From assembly GCA_903970285.1 (NCBI GenBank), contig CAJCHN010000113.1, positions 1 through 46,393 of the forward strand: DNA of 46,393 bases, given 5' to 3'. Shown piece after piece: positions 33,489 through 46,393 of the stretch; the first letter of the stretch is position 1, and every line of letters begins with the position of its first letter. The stretch is from Rhodanobacteraceae bacterium (GTDB lineage Bacteria > Acidobacteriota > Terriglobia > Terriglobales > Acidobacteriaceae). Position numbers and translations under genes: made by a program. The notes beneath the pieces were generated by a model, which was given only the letters and a program-made list of their open reading frames with translations, ran no database searches and was not told where the DNA came from.

Positions 33489-34385
33489 ATGCGCTTCCGA
33501 CTGCGTCGCCAGAAGGCCGAAAACGCCGATCCCGATCACCAGCCAGCTTCGGGCCAGCACCAGAAAAATCTCGCTCGTCCCTCCGCCGAAGAGATCTACA
33601 AGCAGGTGGCCACCAACGCCCGCGAAGAGCTTCGACGCTCCTCCGTCGCACTCGCCATCTCCGGCTTTGCCGGCGGCACCTTCATGGGCCTCTCCGCGCT
33701 CGGCACCGCCATCGCGCTCGCCATGCTCGGCCATTCGCCCGGGTCCGAGATGATCTCGCGCATGTTCTATCCGCTGGGATTCATCGTCGTCATCATCGGC
33801 CGCGCCCAGCTCTTCACCGAAAACACCCTCTACCCCGTCGCGCTCGTGCTCGCCGAAAAACGGGAGTTCTGGAATACCCTTCGCCTCTGGTCGGTCGTCC
33901 TGCCCTCGAACGTCGTCGGCGCCTTCGCCTTCGCCGGCCTCGTTTCACTCACCCCGGCGCTCAATCCCCACATCGTCACCCAACTTACTCAGCTCGGCCT
34001 GGACGCCATCGCCAATCCTTCGCCAACCGTCTTCTGGTCCGGAGTCATGGGTGGCTGGATCATCGCTCTGGCCGCGTGGCTCGTCTCCGGCTCCCACTCC
34101 ATCACCGGCTCCGTCATGATCATCTGGATGCTCACCTTCATCGTCGGACTCGGCAACTTCGCCCACTGCATCGCCACTTCCGGCGAGATCCTCGTCGCCA
34201 TCCTCACCCATCAGGCGGCGTGGAGCACCTATCCCAGGTGGTTCCTCTTCGCCGTCCTCGGCAATATCTGCGGCGGAGTCGGCATGGTCACTATCCTCGA
34301 ATACGGTCAGGCCATCTACGGCAAGACCGACACCAAAGAGGAGAAAGAAGAGAAAGAGGAGAAAAAAGAAAGACAGGCTGCATAG
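33489..34385 (+). CDS. Formate/nitrite transporter (FNT) family channel
   Basis: 298 residues and about six membrane helices after a ~45-residue basic N-terminus. FNT signatures: ISGFAGGTFMGLSALG (first conserved motif), GNFAHCIATSGEILVAI (the half-helix with the channel region) and AVLGNICGGVG. It looks closest to the YfdC-like branch, so formate or nitrite specificity should not be assumed. The C-terminus is a Lys/Glu tail (KEEKEEKEEKKE) encoded by an unbroken purine tract. The ATG at 33489 has GGGAG only two bases away, so the true start is uncertain. Confidence 0.88.
   Translation: MRFRLRRQKAENADPDHQPASGQHQKNLARPSAEEIYKQVATNAREELRRSSVALAISGFAGGTFMGLSALGTAIALAMLGHSPGSEMISRMFYPLGFIVVIIGRAQLFTENTLYPVALVLAEKREFWNTLRLWSVVLPSNVVGAFAFAGLVSLTPALNPHIVTQLTQLGLDAIANPSPTVFWSGVMGGWIIALAAWLVSGSHSITGSVMIIWMLTFIVGLGNFAHCIATSGEILVAILTHQAAWSTYPRWFLFAVLGNICGGVGMVTILEYGQAIYGKTDTKEEKEEKEEKKERQAA
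34335..34373 (+). repeat. 39-base polypurine tract at the 3' end of the FNT gene
   Basis: An unbroken run of A and G, built on repeating GAGAAAGA-like units, encodes the charged tail of the FNT protein. It lies between two convergent genes and has H-DNA/triplex potential. Confidence 0.8.
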
Positions 34386-34415
34386 CCGGGGGGCAGCGCT
34401 TTTCGATCGATTGCT

Positions 34416-34440
34416 GAGCGGCCGGTATCAGGCCGTGCTC
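34416..34440. terminator. Hairpin across the ROK-kinase stop codon
   Basis: GAGCGGCC (34416-34423) pairs with GGCC-G-T-GCTC (34431-34440) with one bulged T around a 7-base loop. It lies between the convergent FNT and ROK genes and includes the ROK stop codon in its loop region. Candidate only; there is no T tract. Confidence 0.3.
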
Positions 34441-35345
34441 GTCTTCGGCGCCTGCGGCCAAAGCCAGGCCGCACCCCGCACCCCGCTCGAATCCCCAAAC
34501 TTCGCCTGCACCAGCGGCGTATTCACCTCGCGCCCGAACACATAGCTGGGCAACAGCTTCGCGACGTTCGGATAGATCCGCGACGCCTTCGACAGGCCTC
34601 CGCCAAACACAAACACGTCCGGATCGATCACGTTGACCAGGTGCGCCAGTCCCCGCGCCAGACGATCCTCCAGCCGTTCCACCGCCGCGCGAGCCTGCGC
34701 ATCGCCAGCCTCGCACGACGCCATAATCTCCGGCCCCGACAGCGTTCGCCCGGTCACCCGCTGGAAATCAAGCCCCAGCGCCGTTCCCGACACCCACATC
34801 TCCATGCACCCGCGCCTGCCGCAATAGCACTCCGGCCCCGGCAGCTCGTCGCCCGAGGCCCACGGCAGCGGATTGTGTCCCCACTCCCCGCCCACTCCAT
34901 TCAAACCGGCGTGAACCCGTCCCCCGAAGGCCAGCCCACCACCGCATCCGGTTCCCAGGATCACCCCGAACACCACGCCCACACCCGCAGCCGCGCCATC
35001 GGTCGCCTCCGAGACTGCCAGGCAGTTCGCATCGTTTGCAATCCGCACCTCGCGCCCCAGCTCCGCCTCCAGATCCTCCTTCAGCGGACGGCCATTCAGC
35101 CAGGTTGAGTTGGCGTTCTTCACCAGCCCGGTCGCGCCGGAGATCGTGCCCGGAATGCCCGCGCCCACCGTCCCGGTTGCGCCGGTCTCGCGCTCGATGC
35201 GCCGCACCAGCCCCGCCATCGCCGCAATGGTCCCAACGTACTCGCCCCGTGGCGTCGCCACGCGATGCCGAACCAGCTCCTGCCCCGCATCGTCAATTGC
35301 AAGTGCCTCAACCTTCGTCCCGCCCAGGTCAATCCCGATCCGCAT
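34428..35345 (-). CDS. ROK-family sugar kinase
   Basis: 305 residues. The ATP-phosphate loop is GIDLGGTK at the start. Later come ANDANCLA (catalytic Asp region) and the ROK zinc motif C-Y-C-G-R-R-G-C after HNPLP, as in fructokinase, glucokinase or N-acetylglucosamine/mannosamine kinases. There is no DNA-binding domain, so it is an enzyme and not a repressor. The ATG at 35345 has GGAG nine bases upstream and begins at the family start. It is 19 bases after the S9 peptidase and the last gene of a three-gene operon. A role with nagA is possible but unproven. Confidence 0.9.
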   Translation of the reverse strand: MRIGIDLGGTKVEALAIDDAGQELVRHRVATPRGEYVGTIAAMAGLVRRIERETGATGTVGAGIPGTISGATGLVKNANSTWLNGRPLKEDLEAELGREVRIANDANCLAVSEATDGAAAGVGVVFGVILGTGCGGGLAFGGRVHAGLNGVGGEWGHNPLPWASGDELPGPECYCGRRGCMEMWVSGTALGLDFQRVTGRTLSGPEIMASCEAGDAQARAAVERLEDRLARGLAHLVNVIDPDVFVFGGGLSKASRIYPNVAKLLPSYVFGREVNTPLVQAKFGDSSGVRGAAWLWPQAPKTSTA

Positions 35346-35364
35346 ACCGCAAATCTCCATCCAT

Positions 35365-37851
35365 CTACTGCCCGTTCTTGGCTTCTGTCCCAACCGGCCG
35401 CTCCGGCTTCACATACGTATCGAGCCACCGCTCCATCTCCCACAGCATGTGCGACAGACTCTCGTGCGCCTCATACCCATGCGCTTCGAGCGGCAGCCAA
35501 ACCAGCCGAACCGTAGCCCCTTGCCCCTTCAACGCCACGTAGAACCGTTCGCTCTGGATAGGAAACGTCCCCTGATTATCGTCCGCTTCGCCATGGATCA
35601 ACAGGATCGGCGTCTTGATCTTGTCCGCATAGCTGAACGGAGACATCTTGTAGTACACCTCCGGCGCCTGCCAGTACGTCCGCTCCTCGGCCTGGAATCC
35701 ATACGGCGTCAGCGTCCGGTTATACGCTCCGCTCCGCGCAATCCCCGCCCGGAACAAATCGCTGTGAGCCAGCAGGTTCGCCGTCATGAACGCGCCATAG
35801 CTGTGCCCCATCACCGCGACCCGCTTCGCGTCGACCACGCCCAGCGAAGCCCCGGTGTCGATCGCCGCCTTCGCCCCCGCCACCAGTTGCTCCACATAGG
35901 TATCGTTCGGCTGCGCGTCCCCCTCGCCGACGATCGGGATCGACGCATTCTCCAGCACCGCGTACCCCGCCTGCGCAAAGAACACCGGCGAACCCCAGCC
36001 GATCCGCGGATACCGGAACGGCGACCCGCTCACCTGCCCCGCCGTCGCACGCGTCTTGAACTCCGCCGGATACGCCTCCATCAGAGTTGGCAGCGGCCCC
36101 TGCGACTTGTCGTACCCTGCCGGAAGCCACAGCGTCGCCGTCAGATCCACCCCGTCCGCGCGTTTGTACTTCAGCAGCCGGTGCGTCGGCAGCTTGATGC
36201 CCGCGTACGGCGACGGAAAGTGCGTCACCTGTTGCATCGCCGCCGAACCCGGCCGAGCCGCTCCCATCGCGGCCACAAAGAAATTCGGCGGCACCGTCTC
36301 GCTCTCCTGCCGCACCAGCACCTGGCCTTCCGACAACAGCCACACCGGCTCCGCGTACACCCTTTCTCCAGATGCCGCCGCCGATCGCCATACGATCCTT
36401 TCCGCACCGCCCGCGACCGGCATGATCGCCACAAACGGCTGATCGCCCTCCGGCGTCGCGCCCGGCGACGAGAAGTAGATCCCTTCCCCATCGGACGTCA
36501 GCCGCAGCACCGCTTGGCCCTGCGCATTCGTGCGGGTCACCGCCCGGCCCGGGCTGTGGTACCGGTCCTGAGACGACCCTTGATACAGCGCCTTCGCCTT
36601 TCCGCCCGGCACCGACGGATCGAACGTCACCATCTCCAGGTGCCGATCCGACCAGCGTTGCTCCGTCACCAGGGCCAGGTGATCGTTGCCCCACTGCACG
36701 CCGCGGTACCGCACCGGCAGCTCCAGCAGCGTCTCGCCCTTACCATCGAACGGCTCCTTCAACTGCTTCAGCCGGTCGCGCACGTCCACCTTCACCTTCG
36801 GATCGCCGCCATCGCCTGCTTCCACCCAGACCACCGTCGCCGGCGCGTCGCTTCGCCACTCATACTCCCGCGGTCCCATGGGGACCGCATCGAACGCGAT
36901 CGGCAGGTTGTCCACCAGCGGCCGGTCCGACAATACCGTCTCGCTCCCCGCTGGCAGCGTGACCACCGACACCTTCAGCGGAAAGTTCTCCGCCGGCAGC
37001 GCGTAGCTGAACGGCCGGTGCAGCGTCTCAACCAGCGCGAACCGTCCATCCGGCGAGGGCTCGGCCGACTGGATCAATCCCTTCACCGGCAGCGTTTGAA
37101 GAGGACCGATCGTTCCATGCAGCGGCACCACCGCCAACTGCGACGTCGCATAAAACTCGAAGGTAGCCTCGTCCGACGGCGTCTTCAGCAGATCCTCGTA
37201 GGTCCGCGCCGGAGTAACCTTGCCCAGGTTCTCTTCCACGTTCGGCCCCGCCGGAACCACCTCCGGCTTGGGCGGCTCGCCCCGCCCCGGCGGCACAATG
37301 CGGCACAACAGCCCGGCGGAGTCGGGCATCCACTCATACGGCGTGCCCAGCACTCCATTCAGCCGCACCGTACCCAGCCGCCGTGCCGCGCCGGCCGCGA
37401 CATCGATCACCCACAGCTGCAGTCCAGCTCCGCTCTCAGCGCCCGCATCCGCCTTCTGCACAAACGCCACGTGCTTCGAATCCGGCGACCACGCGATGTG
37501 GCTCGCCTTCAGCGGCACCGGCAAACCCGCGATCGCCCGCGCGCTCCCGCCCGGCAGCCCCTGCAGCGTGATCCCCACGACGGAGACCTCCCGGCTCGGA
37601 CCGTTGGTCGCCGGATTGAACCGCAGCCCCGCCAGGCGGTAGCGCGGCTGCGCCACCTCCGCAATCGTGGGAAACGTCTGCGGCTGCTCGATCAGCATCA
37701 TGGTATGGTCCGGGGCGACCGTCACCACCGGCGTCGGCGGTGCGTCCAGCAACTCCTCGATCGCCGCCGAAGGCTTCTGATAGGTCAGCGCCACCTGCCC
37801 CAAAGCTCCACTCATACTCAAAACCAAGACTCCCAGAACTGCGGTCTTCAT
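35365..37851 (-). CDS. Exported S9 serine peptidase, glutamyl-endopeptidase-like
   Basis: 828 residues: signal peptide (1-18, SGALGQ), an N-terminal beta-propeller (~30-560) and a C-terminal alpha/beta hydrolase domain. The triad is S684 in GHSYGAFM, Asp in [10 protein letters not shown] (~757) and H791 in [11 protein letters not shown]. The C-terminal block closely follows the chloroplast glutamyl-peptidase type of prolyl-oligopeptidase, including [12 protein letters not shown]. It should cut peptides in the periplasm. It starts 13 bases after the amidohydrolase stop and ends 19 bases before the ROK kinase, so all three are probably co-transcribed. Confidence 0.93.
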   Translation of the reverse strand: MKTAVLGVLVLSMSGALGQVALTYQKPSAAIEELLDAPPTPVVTVAPDHTMMLIEQPQTFPTIAEVAQPRYRLAGLRFNPATNGPSREVSVVGITLQGLPGGSARAIAGLPVPLKASHIAWSPDSKHVAFVQKADAGAESGAGLQLWVIDVAAGAARRLGTVRLNGVLGTPYEWMPDSAGLLCRIVPPGRGEPPKPEVVPAGPNVEENLGKVTPARTYEDLLKTPSDEATFEFYATSQLAVVPLHGTIGPLQTLPVKGLIQSAEPSPDGRFALVETLHRPFSYALPAENFPLKVSVVTLPAGSETVLSDRPLVDNLPIAFDAVPMGPREYEWRSDAPATVVWVEAGDGGDPKVKVDVRDRLKQLKEPFDGKGETLLELPVRYRGVQWGNDHLALVTEQRWSDRHLEMVTFDPSVPGGKAKALYQGSSQDRYHSPGRAVTRTNAQGQAVLRLTSDGEGIYFSSPGATPEGDQPFVAIMPVAGGAERIVWRSAAASGERVYAEPVWLLSEGQVLVRQESETVPPNFFVAAMGAARPGSAAMQQVTHFPSPYAGIKLPTHRLLKYKRADGVDLTATLWLPAGYDKSQGPLPTLMEAYPAEFKTRATAGQVSGSPFRYPRIGWGSPVFFAQAGYAVLENASIPIVGEGDAQPNDTYVEQLVAGAKAAIDTGASLGVVDAKRVAVMGHSYGAFMTANLLAHSDLFRAGIARSGAYNRTLTPYGFQAEERTYWQAPEVYYKMSPFSYADKIKTPILLIHGEADDNQGTFPIQSERFYVALKGQGATVRLVWLPLEAHGYEAHESLSHMLWEMERWLDTYVKPERPVGTEAKNGQ

Positions 37852-37864
37852 CGCTCGCCCCGTC

Positions 37865-39228
37865 TCAAAAGAAAGCTGATTCGAAGACCGATACTACCGC
37901 ACCGCCCAGCGAAACCGGCTGCGACCCCACCCCCGTAGCTGCCTGAACCGCAGCCAAAGGTGAAACCTCCAACCGCTGCCCCAGCTTCCACCGGTCGACG
38001 ATCTGATGCACGGCGGCCCAATTCTCCAGAGGATTCTCCTTCAGCACCAGGAAGCTTGCCTCGTACCCTTCCTTCAACTCCCCGAGCTTTCGCTTCGGGA
38101 ACACCGTCTCCGGCGTCTGCACCGACCACATCCGCAGCATCTCGAGATTAGTCCAGATTTGCAGGCCCTGAAGATAATCCGCCTCTGCCACTGAGTCCTG
38201 CGAATAGCGATCAGACCCCACCAACACTACGACCCCCGCCGCCTTCAGGCGCTTCAGGTTGTCCGTTTGAAGCGCCCGCCGAGCCGCCAGGTCCGCCGCT
38301 GACGGAGAGTACTCTGAAGCCAGCTCCGCGGTCGCCTGCAGCTTGACCCCGCGTTTCGCCGCCAGCGCGATGTCCTGGTCACTCAGTCTGTACTTCGCCG
38401 CATCCTCGGTCGCCGACATGCCATACCCCGGCAGATGGCCCATCTCATCCACGCCACCGGTCACCGCCACATGAAAGTCATGTGCCGTATCGATATGGGC
38501 CGCCACCTTCAAGCCCGCCGCATGTGCCTTCGCCACAATCAAAGGCACCAGCTCCGGGTCCAGCCCGCCCCCCAGCCGAGGCTCATCATTGGTGTAGGCC
38601 TTGAAGTTCTCGGTTTCACCTAAGTAAATCTTGATCAGGTCTGGCTTCGCCGCCAGAATCTTCGTCCACTTCGCCTCCAGCGTCGCCGCCGAATCGATCT
38701 GCCAGTACGCCTCCCCCTCCATCTTTTCGCCCTCGATCACGAGCTTTCGCTGCATGTCCGTTCGGGGATAATAGAAGATCGACTCGTACACGTCTTTCGG
38801 ATGGCCGTTGATCCCGGTCAGACCGCCATGCGCATACGTCACATCCACCGTCGCCGGGGTGTTCACCATCCCGGCTTTCACTACCTCCGCCGCCCCGCTC
38901 GTCACATCAGTCATCCCCTGCGCGTAGTAAATTCCATCCTTGAGGTACTGCGCCGACACCTTCCGCGTCATCTGCAAACTGTCGAAGTTGTGTTCATGCG
39001 CGTCGCCATACGGCGGAACCACATACCCGCCATGCAGATCCACCTCCGCATAGCTCCTGCGCTCCTTCGGATGCCTGGTCAGAGTTGTTCCTTCCACATA
39101 GAAGTCCCCTGCACAAAATGCGTCCCGTCGAACCAGTACCCATTCGTAAAGTGGGTCACCACCTCTTCGTGCGGCGGGGCAAGCCAGAAAGCGAGCCCAC
39201 ACCAAGCCGCAAAGGCCAGATATCTCAT
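37865..39228 (-). pseudogene. Exported amidohydrolase with a one-base frameshift
   Basis: Amidohydrolase-superfamily protein: metal motif HEH in GDAHEHNFD, later KVAAHIDTAHD, and a typical C-terminal ELKEGYEASFLVL. The apparent long ORF has an implausible N-terminus. In the +1 frame, ATG 39228 (GGGAG upstream) encodes a signal-like leader and the family start FTNGYWFDG, which joins the main frame if one G is added to the GGGG run at 39106-39109. The intact protein would be ~454 residues. Either a real one-base loss or a homopolymer sequencing error is possible; the rest of the frame is undamaged, which favours error or very recent loss. Confidence 0.82.
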
Positions 39229-39410
39229 GAAATCTCCCGGGAAAGAACAAGCTCATTGCACCCGCATCCTCGATAAAACACAACCCTCATCGACCCGGCG
39301 TTCCACGCCATCAACTCACCCGGCTCCGCGAAGCCGACACTCCACGACCTCGCACAGAGAAGGCGTTTCCACGCCTCGGCTCTCGTGTTGGCTTGTAAAC
39401 TTAAGCCAGA

Positions 39411-43085
<3,675 letters not shown>

Positions 43086-43173
43086 CACTTGCCTTTACCG
43101 CGCAGCGGTCCAAAACCCCACGAAGTGGCGCCCGCCCGGCGTAAGGGCGCTTTCGTGATCCGCTGAGGATCGC

Positions 43174-43679
43174 TTATTCGTGCAGCGTCTGCAGAAATTG
43201 AGCCGCTGTCTCTTCGTTGAGTTCCTGTATCGCCTCTGCCATCAGAGCAAACCCTTTGCTAACGGCTATCGCAGAGAGCGCGCTGCGAAGAAAGTCTCTG
43301 TCCCAAGTGCGCGATGACGCGGCACAAACCAACTCCGGGAGCCTTCCGAGAGACTCGAAGTAAGCCGACCTAAGCTGGTCGGGGACTTCGATCTTCTGCC
43401 GTTGCCTGCAAATCTCTACCCACGCCGGAAACTGAAAATAGACGTTCGATGCCCAGTACGGCGCTGCGGCAAGAGCGCTGATCACGTGGGGAACCGCAGC
43501 GAAGGAGGCCGAGTACACGTCGCCTTGATGAGCCAGAGCACTCCAAATCGAAAACCATGGCTCGGCTGGCCGGAGGAGTCTGGCAAGTCAGCTAATTGCC
43601 GCAGGAGCGGAGGAATGTCTGATGCGCTGCCGTAAGCGTGCCGTAACTCTGACCATTCAGAGCTATCCAAACTGGGCAT
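43174..43679 (-). pseudogene. Hypothetical protein broken by a frameshift
   Basis: Two adjacent frames make one protein: MPSLDSSEWSELRHAYG onward to ...DSSGQP, then PWFSIWSALAHQGDVYSASF in the next frame to the stop. The join needs one extra base at 43561-43565 (CCGAG; CCGGAG would give a smooth Q-P-E-P-W-F). The intact product would be ~168 residues, with no signal peptide or membrane segment and a helical, Ala-rich C-terminal half. I do not recognise the family. It may be an annotation casualty of the same kind of base loss as at 39106. Confidence 0.65.
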
Positions 43680-43716
43680 TGGAATCCTTCAGATTGCGTG
43701 TGAGTGCCCTGCTTCC

Positions 43717-44067
43717 TTACTGCTTGGGCAGCCTCGCCTCAAGCGACGCCATCCGCTCCCGCAGCCCGGACTCGAAGGTCACTTGTTGCGTAAGGTTCCT
43801 GATCAGGCCCTCTAGCGTGGCAAAACGAGCATCCATGGCGGCAAACCGACCGTCCAAAGCGGCAAAGCGGCCATCCATTCTCGCTTCCAACCCGCCAAAA
43901 CGCCCATCCATCTTGGCTTCGAGCGTTTGAATCTCCGCCCGCAAAACCTCTTTCGTATCGTCTAGCCGGCGTTCGAGGTTCTCCAGCTTCACGCCGTGCG
44001 TCTTCAGCTCAGGCGCAAGGAAGTCCTGAACGGTCGCACGCACGCTCTCCAACACGTTGTCGCTCAT
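43717..44067 (-). CDS. Small coiled-coil protein with 7-residue repeats
   Basis: 116 residues from ATG 44067; the longer in-frame reading has an unlikely basic leader. Residues ~25-100 form a continuous coiled coil whose core repeats every seven residues: RFGGLEA, RMDG, RFAALDG, RFAAMDA, RFATLEG. It ends with LRERMASLEARLPKQ. The repeat suggests a trimeric or dimeric stalk. No catalytic domain, signal peptide or known family. It sits alone, divergent from the second GH13 gene. Confidence 0.7.
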   Translation of the reverse strand: MSDNVLESVRATVQDFLAPELKTHGVKLENLERRLDDTKEVLRAEIQTLEAKMDGRFGGLEARMDGRFAALDGRFAAMDARFATLEGLIRNLTQQVTFESGLRERMASLEARLPKQ

Positions 44068-44279
44068 GGACTCTCGCTCCCCACAGCCTACCACGCTGTC
44101 GAGACGGCTTCGTGAGGCGATTCTGCCAGGAAAGACACCCCGTCCCGAGTTGGAACGGTGGCGCTTGAAGCCCGAGGCTTCCATCCGTCGATTTCACCGT
44201 CAGACCTTGCACGTCAGATTCCCATCAGAAATCCGCTCCGTCTCGCCATCCGTGAACCGCGCCAGATACACTTCGGCTC

Positions 44280-46058
44280 ATGCGCTTGAAAGCCTCGCTC
44301 GCCGCGTTCCTTCTCTGCCTCGCGTCTCTCGCCGCCACCGCACAAGACAAGCGGCCAGACCAGCTCGTCAACGGCTACGAACCCAAATGGTGGAAGGAAG
44401 CCGTCGTCTACCAGATCTACCCGCGCAGCTTCCAGGATTCCAACGGCGACGGCATCGGCGACCTGCCCGGCATCACCCAGCACCTCGACTACCTCCAGAG
44501 CCTCGGCGTCAACGTCATCTGGCTCAGCCCGCACTTCGATTCGCCCAACGCCGACAACGGCTACGACATCCGCGATTACCGCAAGGTCATGACCGAGTTC
44601 GGAACCATGGCCGACTTCGACACCCTCCTTGCCGGCATCAAGCAGCGCCACATGCGCCTCATCATCGACCTCGTCGTCAACCACACCTCCGACGAGCACC
44701 AGTGGTTCGTCATGAGTCGATCGTCGAAAACGAACCCCTACCGCGACTTCTACATCTGGCGTCCCGGTAAAGTCGCACCCGACGGAACCAGGCTCCCACC
44801 CAACAACTACCCGTCCTACTTCTCCGGCTCAGCCTGGCAGTACGACGCCCCCACCAAGGAGTATTACCTCCACTACTTCGCCGTGAAGCAGCCAGACCTC
44901 AACTGGGCCAACCCCAGGGTCCGCGAGGAGGTCTTTTCGCTCATGCGATTCTGGCTCGACAAGGGCGTCTCCGGCTTCCGCATGGACGTGATTCCACTGA
45001 TCTCAAAGCCCACCGGCCTGCCCGATCTTACCCCCGAACAGTTGAAGAATCCCTCCGCCACCTTCGCCAACGGCCCTCAACTCACCGAGTACCTGCAGCA
45101 GATGAACCGCGAAGTCCTCTCCCACTACGACGACATGACCGTCGGCGAAGCGATCGGCACCACCGTCGCACAAACGCCCTCCCTGGTCGATGACCGCCGC
45201 CACGAGCTCAACATGATCTTCAACTTCGACGCCGTCCGCATCGGCCGCGCCGGAGGCGAAGGCCCCCGCGGCGCCTGGACTCTGCCCCAGCTCAAAGCCA
45301 TCTACGACGCACACGCCACCCTGCTCGGCAAGCACGACTGGGATACCGTCTTCCTCTCCAACCACGACAACCCCCGCCTCGTCTCCGCCTTCGGCGACGA
45401 CTCCGCCGCCTTCCGCGCGCCCTCCGCCAAGCTCCTCGAAACCATGATCCTCACCCTGCGCGGCACACCCTTCCTCTACCAGGGCGACGAACTCGGCATG
45501 ACCAACTATCCCTTTAAATCACTCGCGGACTACAACGACATCGCGGTCAAGAACGCCTACAAAGCCCGCGTCGAAACCGGCCAGATCACCCCGGATGTCT
45601 TCTTCGCCGCAACCGCCCGCATCTCCCGCGACAACGCCCGCACCCCCATGCAGTGGGATAACTCCCCCGAAGCCGGATTCACCTCAGGCACCCATCCCTG
45701 GCTCGCCGTCAACCCCAACTACCCGCAGATCAACGCCGCCGCCGAAGCGCGGGACCCCGACTCCGTCCTCACTTACACCCGCCGCCTCATCGCCCTGCGC
45801 GCCCACACCCCGGCCTTCGTCTATGGCGACTACCAGGACCTCGACCCCTGGCATCCCCACGTCTTCGCCTACACCCGCACCCTGGGGCCGGACACCTGCC
45901 TGGTCATCGAGAACTTCTCCTCTGAAACCATCCCCTACACCCTCCCCAACAACCTCAAAGCCGCCCACGAACTCCTCTCCAACTACCCCGCCGCACCCGA
46001 GGAAAACACCCCCACCCTCCACCTGCAACCCTGGGAATCCCGCATCTACAAGCAGTGA
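44280..46058 (+). CDS. Exported GH13 alpha-glucosidase (oligo-1,6-glucosidase type)
   Basis: 592 residues with a signal peptide (1-21, AATAQ). The GH13 barrel starts at WWKEAVVYQIYPRSFQDSNG and includes DLVVNHTSDEH. The catalytic set is D236 (GFRMDVIP), E290 (VGEAIG) and D363 (SNHDNPRL). Motif spacing and the N-terminal sequence match alpha-glucosidase/trehalulose-hydrolase/oligo-1,6-glucosidase enzymes, so the substrate is likely a short alpha-glucoside in the periplasm. It complements the GH13/GH31 pair of the receptor cluster 31 kb away. The region before the ATG lacks a strong ribosome site. Confidence 0.93.
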   Translation: MRLKASLAAFLLCLASLAATAQDKRPDQLVNGYEPKWWKEAVVYQIYPRSFQDSNGDGIGDLPGITQHLDYLQSLGVNVIWLSPHFDSPNADNGYDIRDYRKVMTEFGTMADFDTLLAGIKQRHMRLIIDLVVNHTSDEHQWFVMSRSSKTNPYRDFYIWRPGKVAPDGTRLPPNNYPSYFSGSAWQYDAPTKEYYLHYFAVKQPDLNWANPRVREEVFSLMRFWLDKGVSGFRMDVIPLISKPTGLPDLTPEQLKNPSATFANGPQLTEYLQQMNREVLSHYDDMTVGEAIGTTVAQTPSLVDDRRHELNMIFNFDAVRIGRAGGEGPRGAWTLPQLKAIYDAHATLLGKHDWDTVFLSNHDNPRLVSAFGDDSAAFRAPSAKLLETMILTLRGTPFLYQGDELGMTNYPFKSLADYNDIAVKNAYKARVETGQITPDVFFAATARISRDNARTPMQWDNSPEAGFTSGTHPWLAVNPNYPQINAAAEARDPDSVLTYTRRLIALRAHTPAFVYGDYQDLDPWHPHVFAYTRTLGPDTCLVIENFSSETIPYTLPNNLKAAHELLSNYPAAPEENTPTLHLQPWESRIYKQ

Positions 46059-46122
46059 AGAGAGCCGGCTTCTCGCAATCGCACGCGCCGCCGAACATCC
46101 ATCATTCGCAGGACGCCAGCCC

Positions 46123-46305
46123 TCACCGCCGCCGCATCAACCAGATCACCACCAGCACCATCACCCCCAGTCCCAGCCCGCCCGGCCAGATAAACCCGCC
46201 TCCGCTGCTCGACCAGCCCACCACCACGCATCCGGAAAGCCCGCCCGCGAACCCGATCAATCCCGCTGCCCGCAAACAGTTCAGCAACTTGCGCCTCAGC
46301 ACCAT
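46123..46305 (-). CDS. Small putative lipoprotein
   Basis: 60 residues: a basic start (MVLRRKLLNCLRAAG), a hydrophobic stretch ending in the lipobox-like LSGC, then a Gly/Ser-rich loop and a second hydrophobic segment ending in RRR. This may be a lipoprotein or a two-pass membrane protein. It is convergent with the GH13 gene. No family recognised, and small size limits certainty. Confidence 0.5.
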   Translation of the reverse strand: MVLRRKLLNCLRAAGLIGFAGGLSGCVVVGWSSSGGGFIWPGGLGLGVMVLVVIWLMRRR

Positions 46306-46344
46306 CGCTCACCCCCTGCCGCCTCAGATGCGCTTCTGCGGCCG

Positions 46345-46393
46345 CCAGCTATAAGCTTCGCCTGGCCAGATATACGCTTCGCCTGCGCCAGCT
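46345..46393. repeat. 21-22-bp tandem repeat running off the window edge
   Basis: Units begin with CCAG at 46345, 46366 and 46388 and share the core GCTTCGCCTG. The first is 21 bases, the second 22, and the third is cut by the edge. A degenerate copy (CAGATGCGCTTCTGCGG) precedes at about 46326. The array's full size is unknown. Confidence 0.65.

Noticed and set aside
35110-37938. A 942-codon plus-strand frame opposite the S9 peptidase
   Set aside because: Almost pure Arg/Pro/His/Leu composition, antisense to a gene with an intact catalytic triad; a GC-skew artefact.

Overview
The window reads as chromosomal DNA of a GC-rich soil-type bacterium. It is most likely an acidobacterium of the Terriglobia group, but this is inferred from gene style and not from a marker gene. 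The clues are a very large Oar-like TonB receptor with an N-terminal carboxypeptidase-regulatory-like domain, many exported hydrolases with signal peptides ending in A-x-A-Q, and a PspA/flotillin/NfeD operon. There is no rRNA, tRNA, CRISPR array or prophage. About a third of the genes encode proteins with Sec, Tat or outer-membrane signals.

Left end (1-4670): a 5'-truncated APC permease; a DUF2165 membrane protein coupled to a secreted cytochrome c protein; and a plus-strand run of RidA, acetamidase/formamidase and an HpxZ/AtzH-like protein, which looks like catabolism of amides or ureide-like compounds. Two unrelated short tandem arrays flank ridA.

Glycan block (4929-14262): TonB receptor, exported GH13 cyclomaltodextrinase/neopullulanase, exported GH31 alpha-glucosidase, and a convergent nagA. 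A second exported GH13 alpha-glucosidase lies at 44280-46058. This resembles a Sus-like maltodextrin system without a SusD-type protein.

Envelope block (14377-19803, minus strand): XRE regulator, NfeD/YqiJ-like protein, flotillin, small membrane protein and PspA. It is driven by a promoter whose -35/-10 spacer holds a near-perfect inverted repeat. A GTG-started alpha/beta hydrolase lies upstream.

Middle (20087-24529): exported MetX-like hydrolase, Crp/Fnr regulator, DctA-type symporter, an internally deleted IS110 remnant, and a small secreted protein of unknown function.

Exported amino-acid block (25000-30849): Tat-exported PLP aminotransferase, exported M19 dipeptidase, exported RidA, Tat-exported flavin amine oxidase and a methyltransferase with a signal peptide. 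Together they suggest an extracytoplasmic route for dipeptide and amino acid breakdown with its own imine-clearing RidA. This is the most interesting candidate system in the window.

Right end (30966-46393): PAP2 phosphatase; lipid kinase plus metallophosphoesterase; FNT-family channel; an amidohydrolase/S9 peptidase/ROK kinase operon; mfd; a frameshifted hypothetical gene; a heptad-repeat coiled-coil protein; the second GH13; a small lipoprotein; and a tandem repeat running off the edge. Two genes (amidohydrolase, and the hypothetical at 43174-43679) each need one inserted base to be intact, which may reflect sequence error as easily as decay.
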